From positions 3,658,001 to 3,722,000 of the forward strand of contig NZ_OZ240671.1 in the NCBI RefSeq assembly GCF_965198575.1: 64,000 nucleotides of DNA, written 5' to 3'. The translations under genes and the position numbers were made by a program. Origin of the DNA: Lichenicola sp965198575 (lineage in GTDB: Bacteria > Pseudomonadota > Alphaproteobacteria > Acetobacterales > Acetobacteraceae). The notes under the pieces are model-generated. The model ran no database searches. It saw only the letters and a program-made list of their open reading frames with translations, and had not been told where the DNA came from. Positions 8,939 through 15,975 of the stretch are shown piece after piece; the stretch's first letter is position 1; every line of letters begins with the position of its first letter.

Positions 8939-9824
8939 AACGAACGAGACCATCGAGCCGGTGATCGGCCTGATCGGCGGCTCCGGCCTGTATGATATCC
9001 CCGGCCTGCAGGACAAGCAGTGGCGCCGGATCGAAACTCCGTGGGGCGATCCCTCCGACGAGCTGCTGTTCGGCCGGCTCGACGGCGTGTCCTGCGTGTT
9101 CCTGCCGCGCCATGGCCGCGGCCATCCGATCCCGCCCTCGGCGCTGAACTACCGCGCCAACATCGCGGCGCTGAAGCAGTCCGGCGTCACCGACATCGTG
9201 TCGCTGTCCGCGGTCGGTAGCCTCAAGGAGGAGTTGCCGCCCGGCCATTTCGTGGTGATCGACCAGTTCATCGACCGCACCTTCGCCCGCGAGAAGAGCT
9301 TCTTCGGCACCGGGCTGGTGGCGCATGTGTCGGTCGCCGACCCGCTCTGCCCGCGCATTGGCGACGCACTCGAAGCCAGCGCCCGCACGCTCGGATTGCC
9401 GGTCAGCCGCGGCGGCACGTACCTGGTGATGGAGGGCCCGCAATTCTCCACGCGGGCCGAGAGCAACCTGTATCGGAGCTGGGGATGCTCGGTGATCGGC
9501 ATGACCAACATGCCGGAAGCCAAGCTCGCCCGGGAAGCCGAGATCTGTTACGCGACCGTCGCGATGGTGACCGATTACGATTGCTGGCGCGAGGGCCACG
9601 ACGCCGTCACCGTCGACGAAGTCGTGGGCGTGATGATGTCGAACGCCGACAAGGCACGCGACCTGATCCGCGCGGTCATCCCGGTTCTGGGCGAGCGCCG
9701 GGGCGCTTGCTGGGCCGGTTGCGACCGCGCCCTGGAACACGCGATCATCACCGCACCGGCCGCCCGCGACCCGGAGATGGTCAGCCGGTTGCAACATATT
9801 GCCGGGCGCGTTCTGGCGGCATAG
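8928..9824 (+). CDS. mtnP: S-methyl-5'-thioadenosine phosphorylase
   Basis: A 298-residue member of the PNP/MTAP family. It cleaves 5'-methylthioadenosine with phosphate to adenine and methylthioribose-1-phosphate, the first step of methionine salvage. Evidence is the phosphate loop IGLIGGSGLYDIPG, FLPRHGRGHPIPPSALNYRANI, the SAVGSL segment, and the active-site MEGPQFSTRAES and GMTNMPEAKLAREAE blocks, followed by TDYDCW, which favours MTA over inosine as substrate. It overlaps petC by 11 bp, so it is probably read with petBC although the pathways are unrelated. Confidence 0.95.
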   Translation: MSIETNETIEPVIGLIGGSGLYDIPGLQDKQWRRIETPWGDPSDELLFGRLDGVSCVFLPRHGRGHPIPPSALNYRANIAALKQSGVTDIVSLSAVGSLKEELPPGHFVVIDQFIDRTFAREKSFFGTGLVAHVSVADPLCPRIGDALEASARTLGLPVSRGGTYLVMEGPQFSTRAESNLYRSWGCSVIGMTNMPEAKLAREAEICYATVAMVTDYDCWREGHDAVTVDEVVGVMMSNADKARDLIRAVIPVLGERRGACWAGCDRALEHAIITAPAARDPEMVSRLQHIAGRVLAA

Positions 9825-9891
9825 CGCGCACGACGACGCGGCCGGACCCTGGGGCCCGACCGCGTCGTTCAGTGCGAGGGCGTGTTGTCGA

Positions 9892-10047
9892 TCAGATGCG
9901 GCCGAGCACCAGCAGGATGATCACGACCAGCAGGATCAGCCCGAGGCCGCCCGACGGGAAGTAGCCCCACTGTCCGCTATAACCCCAGGTCGGCAGCGCA
10001 CCGATCACCAGCAGGATCAGGATGATCAGTAGAATGGTACCCAGCAT
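9892..10047 (-). CDS. DUF3309-type small hydrophobic peptide
   Basis: A 51-residue protein: a hydrophobic helix (LGTILLIILILLVIGALPTW), a short glycine/tyrosine-rich turn (GYSGQWGYFPSGG) and a second hydrophobic helix. This matches the widespread small DUF3309 family, probably a two-helix inner-membrane peptide; the function is unknown. A strong AAGGGGAC ribosome site precedes the ATG at 10047. It is divergent from the MFS gene. A candidate general-stress (EcfG-like) promoter lies about 40 bp upstream and is listed separately. Confidence 0.85.
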   Translation of the reverse strand: MLGTILLIILILLVIGALPTWGYSGQWGYFPSGGLGLILLVVIILLVLGRI

Positions 10048-10087
10048 TTGAGACGTCCCCTTGAGTAATGACCCGACGAGCCGTGAG

Positions 10088-10112
10088 AACGACCGCAGCG
10101 GTGGTTGGTTCG
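10088..10112 (-). promoter_or_regulatory. Candidate EcfG-type general stress promoter for the DUF3309 gene
   Basis: Read on the minus strand, CGAAC (10112-10108), 16 bp, then CGTT (10091-10088). This is one mismatch from the alphaproteobacterial EcfG consensus GGAAC-N16/17-CGTT. The distance to the ATG at 10047 is about 40 bp. It is only a pattern match. Confidence 0.3.
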
Positions 10113-10179
10113 ATCGTGCAATGCACAGCACAAGCGAGCGTGTCCTGAAGGTGACACTCGGCGTGTCCCGCCTCCGTTC

Positions 10180-11472
10180 ATGACCGCGCCCGAGCCGAGC
10201 CGTCGGCAATTGGCGCTGGCGACGATCCGTGTTGCCAGCGGCAATTTCCTCGAGATGTACGACTTCATGGTATTCGGTTATTACGCCGCCGCCATCGGTC
10301 GGGTGTTCTTCCCGTCGACCAGCGCACTCGCGTCGCTGCTGCTCGCGCTCACCACCTTCGGCGCCGGTTTCCTGATGCGTCCGCTCGGTGCGGTGTTTCT
10401 CGGCGCCTATGTCGACCGCGTCGGGCGGCGTCGCGGACTGATCCTGACGCTCGGTTTGATGTCGATCGGCACGCTGCTGCTGGCCTGTGTGCCAGGCTAC
10501 GCGACACTGGGGCTTGCGGCTCCGATGCTGGTGCTGCTGGGCCGGCTGCTGCAGGGTTTTTCCGCCGGCGTCGAGCTCGGTTCCGCGTCGGTGTATCTCG
10601 CCGAGATCGCACCCCCCGGACATGCCGGTTTCTTCGTGTCGTTCCAGTCGTTGAGCCAGCAGGTGGCTGTCATTGTCGCCGCATCGCTCGGCATTCTGCT
10701 GCTCGGCTGGCTGAGCCCCGCTCAGATCGCCGCGTGGGGCTGGCGCGTGCCGTTGCTGATCGGCTGCTCGATCGTGCCGCTGCTGTTCATCCTCCGCCGC
10801 TCGCTGCAGGAAACCGCGAGCTTCACAGCACAGCCGAGCCATCCTGGATTGTCGGAGGTGCTGCGGACGCTGGCATCGCAGTGGCGCGTCGTGCTGATCG
10901 GCATGCTGATGGTGGTGACGACGACCAGCCTGTTCTATGTCATTACGGCGTACACTCCATCGTTCGGCAGGACCGTGCTCCGGCTGCGGGCCTCGGATGG
11001 GTTGATCGTGACGCTGTGCGTCGGCCTGTCGAACATGATCTGGCTGCCGTTGGCGGGCGCGTTGTCGGATCGCATCGGCCGCCGCCCGATCCTGCTGGCG
11101 AGCAGCGTGCTGGTGATGCTGACGGCGTATCCGGCGATGCTGTGGCTCGCGAGCGCGCCGCAATTCTGGCGGCTGCTCGTGGTCGAGTTGTGGCTGTCGT
11201 TCCTGTATGCGAGCTACAATGGTGCGATGGTCGTGGCGCTGACCGAACTGGTGCCGGCACGCGTCCGCACGACCGGCTTCTCGCTCGCCTACAGCCTGGC
11301 GACCTGCATCGGCGGCTTCACGCCCGCAATTTGCACCGCCCTGATCCAACTCACCGGCAACCGCGCGATGCCGGGGCTCTGGCTGACTCTGGCGGCGGCG
11401 TGTGGGCTGGTGGCGGCGTTGCTTTCAAAGCGGGTGGATCCACTAAGACCCAGCTCTGGCGTCGCGAGCTAA
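10180..11472 (+). CDS. MFS transporter, metabolite:H+ symporter type
   Basis: A 430-residue, 12-helix carrier. The N-terminus (ASGNFLEMYDFMVFGYYAAAIG) and the loop 2-3 signature (GAYVDRVGRRRG) are those of the metabolite:proton symporter branch (citrate, tricarballylate, proline/betaine and dicarboxylate carriers such as CitA or ProP). A second signature, GALSDRIGRRP, lies after helix 8, and FLMRPLGAVFLG and GRLLQGFSAGVELGSASVYLAE are also characteristic. It probably imports a carboxylate or small osmolyte across the inner membrane; the substrate is not fixed by the sequence. It stands alone, divergent from the DUF3309 gene and convergent with the next gene. Confidence 0.85.
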   Translation: MTAPEPSRRQLALATIRVASGNFLEMYDFMVFGYYAAAIGRVFFPSTSALASLLLALTTFGAGFLMRPLGAVFLGAYVDRVGRRRGLILTLGLMSIGTLLLACVPGYATLGLAAPMLVLLGRLLQGFSAGVELGSASVYLAEIAPPGHAGFFVSFQSLSQQVAVIVAASLGILLLGWLSPAQIAAWGWRVPLLIGCSIVPLLFILRRSLQETASFTAQPSHPGLSEVLRTLASQWRVVLIGMLMVVTTTSLFYVITAYTPSFGRTVLRLRASDGLIVTLCVGLSNMIWLPLAGALSDRIGRRPILLASSVLVMLTAYPAMLWLASAPQFWRLLVVELWLSFLYASYNGAMVVALTELVPARVRTTGFSLAYSLATCIGGFTPAICTALIQLTGNRAMPGLWLTLAAACGLVAALLSKRVDPLRPSSGVAS

Positions 11473-11525
11473 CAGGACGGCAGTCTGCGTGTCGGCATGC
11501 GGTTCCATCAGATAATGACTTCGGG

Positions 11526-11978
11526 TCAGTCTTCCGGAACGGAAGCCGGCGGGCAGTCCCCCCGCTTTCTGGCAAAGGTGTACATCGTCGCCCGGGTGCC
11601 ATGCACGGAGCAGAACGCGTAGCCGTGAAACTCGGCGTAGATGCGCAGTAGGGGACTCGACGCAACGAAGCATGCGATCGCAAAAGCAATTGGAATCAGG
11701 AACACCAGCCACTCGATGGCCTGCGGCATACGGTTCCGCCGTATCATCGCCACGTACATGGCAGCGCGGATGCCATAAATGCCAAGCGCTCCGAAGAAGA
11801 CGAAGGCAGAGCTCGGCACCGTGACGATCGGCAATGCCTCGGCGAAGGCTCGCAAATCCTTGCAGCCGAGATACGCCACGAACAGAAACAGCAGCATCAG
11901 CGCGTCGAAGATATATCCGCCTGGACTGCTAGCGCGCACCGGTTTGCCGAACAAAAGCCTCGATTGCATGAAACTCAT
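11526..11978 (-). CDS. Hypothetical membrane protein
   Basis: Not recognised. The frame opens at an ATG at 12008, but the ATG at 11978 (MSFMQSRLLFG) is preferred as a more natural start, giving 150 residues. Hydrophobic segments at about FDALMLLFLFVAYLG, SAFVFFGALGIYGIRAAMYV and EWLVFLIPIAFAIACFV suggest three helices. The C-terminal part (FHGYAFCSVHGTRATMYTFARKRGDC) is polar with two cysteines. It is convergent with the MFS gene 53 bp away. Codon use looks less G+C-biased than that of the neighbours, which may indicate acquisition. No ribosome site is obvious, so both start and expression are uncertain. Confidence 0.5.
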   Translation of the reverse strand: MSFMQSRLLFGKPVRASSPGGYIFDALMLLFLFVAYLGCKDLRAFAEALPIVTVPSSAFVFFGALGIYGIRAAMYVAMIRRNRMPQAIEWLVFLIPIAFAIACFVASSPLLRIYAEFHGYAFCSVHGTRATMYTFARKRGDCPPASVPED

Positions 11979-12079
11979 GCTACGGCTGTGCCAGCAATGA
12001 GCTGGCATCGGCCTCCATCATCTGCGCGATGGACATGAAGTAGCGGTCGACGCGGTACTATACGTTCCTTAAGCGCCGC

Positions 12080-12742
12080 CTAGAGCGCGTGCTGCAGAAA
12101 CGCCAGGCTCCGCTCCTGCGCCTGGGCGGTGGCGCGGGCGTTGTAGCTCGGGCGCTCGGAGCAACCGAAGCCGTGGCCGGCGCCCTCGTACACGAACACC
12201 TCGACCCCCGGCTGGGCGCTCCGGATCGCCTCGACGTCGGTGAGCGGGATGTGGTCGTCGTCGGCGCCGAAATGCAGCTGCACCGGGCAGTTCGGACGGG
12301 CGTCCTTGGTCGCCGCAATGCCGCCGCCATACCAGCCGACCGCAGCCGCGAACCGGGTCGTTTGCGTCGCCGCCGCCCAGGCCAGCGCGCCGCCCCAGCA
12401 ATAGCCGATGATGCCGACCTTCTCATGGCCAGGCGCCTCGGCCGAGGCCAGCAGGTCGGCGACGGTGCCCTCGTGGGCGATGCGCTGGCGCAGATCGATG
12501 CCGCGCTTGGCGTCCTCGGGCGTGTAGCCGAGCTCGACGCCCCGCTCGGCGCGGTCGAACAAGGCCGGGCAGATCACCAGATAGCCGGCATCGGCAAAAC
12601 CGTCGGCGACCGCGCGCATGTGGTGGTTCACGCCGAAAATCTCCTGCACCACCACGAGGGCGCGGGGTGCGTCGGCGAAACCCGCCTGGTAGGCGCCGAA
12701 CTCGTGGCCGTCGGCGGCGGTGAGGGTGATCATCTGGCCCAT
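12080..12742 (-). CDS. Dienelactone hydrolase family protein
   Basis: A 220-residue alpha/beta hydrolase of normal DLH length. It shows VVVQEIFGVNHHMRAVADGFADAGY, the nucleophile elbow GYCWGG (catalytic Cys), the acid region GADDDHIPL and the catalytic His in EGAGHGFGC. In this family the Cys-Asp-His triad opens dienelactone from chlorocatechol breakdown, but many members act on other esters or are uncharacterised. The start at 12742 has AAGG about 12 bp upstream. It is divergent from the DUF4169 gene. No catechol-pathway genes lie nearby, so a general hydrolase role is more likely than chloroaromatic degradation. Confidence 0.9.
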   Translation of the reverse strand: MGQMITLTAADGHEFGAYQAGFADAPRALVVVQEIFGVNHHMRAVADGFADAGYLVICPALFDRAERGVELGYTPEDAKRGIDLRQRIAHEGTVADLLASAEAPGHEKVGIIGYCWGGALAWAAATQTTRFAAAVGWYGGGIAATKDARPNCPVQLHFGADDDHIPLTDVEAIRSAQPGVEVFVYEGAGHGFGCSERPSYNARATAQAQERSLAFLQHAL

Positions 12743-12788
12743 GGGTGATGTCCTTGCCGTGGATGCGTTGCCGCGGCAGGTTGCCCCG

Positions 12789-13001
12789 ATGGGCGAGATC
12801 GTCAACCTCAGGGGCGTGCGGCGGCAACGCGACCGGCAGGCACAGGCGCTGGCAGCCGCGGACAACCGCAGCCGGCATGGGCGCACGCGTGCGGAAAAGG
12901 CGCGTGACGAAACCGAGGCAGCCCGGCAGCGCGCCATCCTCGACGGCGCCCGGATCGAGCCGAATGCGCCGCCGCCGGACAGCGAGCCTAGTGGAGCGTG
13001 A
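12789..13001 (+). CDS. DUF4169 family small protein
   Basis: A 70-residue, highly charged protein. MGEIVNLRGVRRQRDR followed by an alanine/arginine-rich helix (NRSRHGRTRAEKARDETEAARQ) and an ILDG motif is the characteristic pattern of DUF4169, a short alphaproteobacterial family of unknown function. No signal or membrane segment is seen; a coiled helix is likely. The final 14 bp overlap tail-to-tail with usg. Confidence 0.85.
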   Translation: MGEIVNLRGVRRQRDRQAQALAAADNRSRHGRTRAEKARDETEAARQRAILDGARIEPNAPPPDSEPSGA

Positions 13002-13248
13002 GCACCATGCCCGGCACCCGCACCTGGGCGGCCGCGACCAGGTCCAGCGAGCCCACCCGGACCGAGTGCAGCCGGCCCTCGATCTGGCGTTCCCAGAAAT
13101 CCAGGAACTTGCGCAGCACCGGATAGGAGGGCGCGATGTCGAGCTCCTGCCAGATATAGCTCTGCAGCACCGCCGGATGGTCGGGCAGGCGATACAGGAT
13201 CTCGGCCGTGGTCAGACGGTAGTCCTTGAGCTGCTGGAACAGAGACAT
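12988..13248 (-). CDS. usg: Usg family protein
   Basis: An 86-residue protein matching the alphaproteobacterial Usg family almost end to end. It has LTTAEILYRLPDHPAVLQSYIWQELD, a PVLRKFLDFWERQIEGRLHSVRV core and a short hydrophobic tail ending in H. The biochemical role is unknown; the family name comes from its position near trp genes in other bacteria, which is not the case here. The ATG at 13248 has a strong GGAGGTG ribosome site. It is divergent from groES across the CIRCE region and convergent, with overlap, with the DUF4169 gene. Confidence 0.9.
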   Translation of the reverse strand: MSLFQQLKDYRLTTAEILYRLPDHPAVLQSYIWQELDIAPSYPVLRKFLDFWERQIEGRLHSVRVGSLDLVAAAQVRVPGMVLTLH

Positions 13249-13366
13249 GGCACCTCCGATGACAGTTGGACGGCAGTGTCGGTCGCGTGACACCTGCGTG
13301 ACGCTTGTTCGATCCTCTCCGGTCCCAAGCCCGCGACGCAATAAAAAACCACGTGCGGTCAATGGT

Positions 13367-13393
13367 TTAGCACTCATACCACAAGAGTGCTGC
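13367..13393 (+). promoter_or_regulatory. CIRCE element 1 (HrcA operator), imperfect
   Basis: TTAGCACTC (13367-13375), 9 bp, GAGTGCTGC (13385-13393). The left arm is the exact CIRCE consensus and the right arm differs in its last two bases. It sits just upstream of the -35 hexamer of the groES promoter. HrcA, the expected repressor, is not in this window. Confidence 0.85.
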
Positions 13394-13400
13394 CAAATCC

Positions 13401-13428
13401 TTGACAGCCCCCGAGGGGAGGCCTAAAT
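13401..13428 (+). promoter_or_regulatory. groESL promoter
   Basis: TTGACA (13401-13406), 16-bp spacer, CTAAAT (13423-13428). It lies between the two CIRCE palindromes. An overlapping sigma-32-like reading (CTTG at 13400) is possible but weaker. Confidence 0.7.
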
Positions 13429-13433
13429 CGCCG

Positions 13434-13460
13434 TTGGCACTCCGGAGCCCCGAGTGCCAA
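13434..13460 (+). promoter_or_regulatory. CIRCE element 2 (HrcA operator), perfect inverted repeat
   Basis: TTGGCACTC (13434-13442), 9 bp, GAGTGCCAA (13452-13460): a perfect 9-9-9 inverted repeat with one symmetric change from the consensus. It would cover the transcription start region just downstream of the -10 hexamer, the classic position for HrcA repression. Confidence 0.85.
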
Positions 13461-13553
13461 TCGCGTTGCGGGCACTCGAGCCCGGGCGCACAACAACCGG
13501 CGACGTCGCTTCCACGGAGGGCGCCGCCAATACGCTTTGAGGAGCGAACCGCT

Positions 13554-13853
13554 ATGGCGAAGTTCCGTCCCCTGCATGACCGCGTCGTCGTCAAGCGCCT
13601 GACCGGCGAAGAGAAGACCGCGGGCGGCATCATCATCCCCGACACCGCCAAGGAAAAGCCGATGGAAGGCGAGATCATCGCCGTCGGCGCCGGCGCACGC
13701 AACGAGCAGGGTGCGATCGTCGCCCTGGACGTCAAGGCGGGCGACCGCGTCCTGTTCGGCAAGTGGTCCGGCACCGAAGTCAAGATCGACGGCGAAGAGC
13801 TGCTGATCATGAAGGAGAGCGACATCATGGGCGTGATCGAAGCTGCTGCCTGA
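13554..13853 (+). CDS. groES: Co-chaperonin GroES
   Basis: A 99-residue protein of standard length forming the heptameric lid of the GroEL chamber in the cytoplasm. It has RPLHDRVVVKR at the N-terminus, the GGIIIPDTAKEKP mobile loop, and DRVLFGKWSGTEVKIDGEELLIMKESDIMGVI at the end. A GAGGAG ribosome site lies before the ATG. It is the first gene of the groESL operon, with groEL 56 bp downstream. Two CIRCE boxes flank the promoter, so HrcA-controlled heat induction is expected. Confidence 0.98.
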   Translation: MAKFRPLHDRVVVKRLTGEEKTAGGIIIPDTAKEKPMEGEIIAVGAGARNEQGAIVALDVKAGDRVLFGKWSGTEVKIDGEELLIMKESDIMGVIEAAA

Positions 13854-13909
13854 ACTGGCGCGATTTCGAACCGTTCTTGATTCCCTCTTCATCTAAAGGA
13901 GAATAATAC

Positions 13910-15547
<1,638 letters not shown>

Positions 15548-15579
15548 TCCGCCACCGCGGTTCGGAAACTCTCGCAACG

Positions 15580-15616
15580 AAAGAGGGGGCGGTCCTGCGA
15601 GGGGCCGCCCCTTTTT
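15580..15616 (+). terminator. Rho-independent terminator of groESL
   Basis: GGGGCGG (15586-15592), a 12-base loop, CCGCCCC (15605-15611), then a T run. The A-rich 5' flank pairs with the T run to extend the stem. It lies 33 bp after the groEL stop. Confidence 0.85.
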
Positions 15617-15643
15617 CACGTGCGACATGTTGTTACGTTACGA

Positions 15644-15673
15644 TTGACACCGCCTAACCTTTCTGCCCCCATA
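15644..15673 (+). promoter_or_regulatory. Candidate promoter of the cold-shock gene
   Basis: TTGACA at 15644-15649, then CCCCATAA at 15667-15674. The upstream box fits sigma-70; the downstream box looks more like the sigma-32 -10 (CCCCATnT). The remaining stretch to the ATG at 15769 would form a leader of about 90 bp, as is usual for csp mRNAs. Confidence 0.3.
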
Positions 15674-15768
15674 ACGAATAGGTCGTTGTAGCGCCGTCAT
15701 CTCCAGCGTGGGCGACGGAGCGGACGGAACCCGGCGCGGCGGCCTGGCGGCGAGAAGGATAAACCGAC

Positions 15769-15975
15769 ATGGCGATCGGTTCGGTGAAGTGGTTCAACAC
15801 CACAAAAGGCTTCGGTTTCATCATGCCGGATGACGGCGGCAAGGATGTGTTCGTGCACATCACCGCCGTGCAGGCAGCCGGCCTGCGCGGTCTCAATGAG
15901 GGCCAGAAGGTCAGCTACGAGATCGCTATGGAGCGCGGCAAGGCGGCCGCGACAAATCTTAAACCGCTAGACTGA
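15769..15975 (+). CDS. Cold-shock domain protein (CspA family)
   Basis: A 68-residue, single OB-fold RNA/ssDNA-binding protein. Both RNP motifs are present: KGFGFIMPDD (RNP1-like) and DVFVHITAV (RNP2-like). It probably acts as an RNA chaperone in the cytoplasm. AAGGA precedes the ATG. Like many alphaproteobacterial Csp proteins it has VKWFNTTKGFGFI and ends in a short basic tail. It overlaps tail-to-tail by 9 bp with the helicase gene on the other strand. Confidence 0.95.
   Translation: MAIGSVKWFNTTKGFGFIMPDDGGKDVFVHITAVQAAGLRGLNEGQKVSYEIAMERGKAAATNLKPLD

Noticed and set aside
13470..13478. Possible third CIRCE half-site (GGGCACTCG) upstream of groES
   Set aside because: No matching right arm at the 9-bp spacing.
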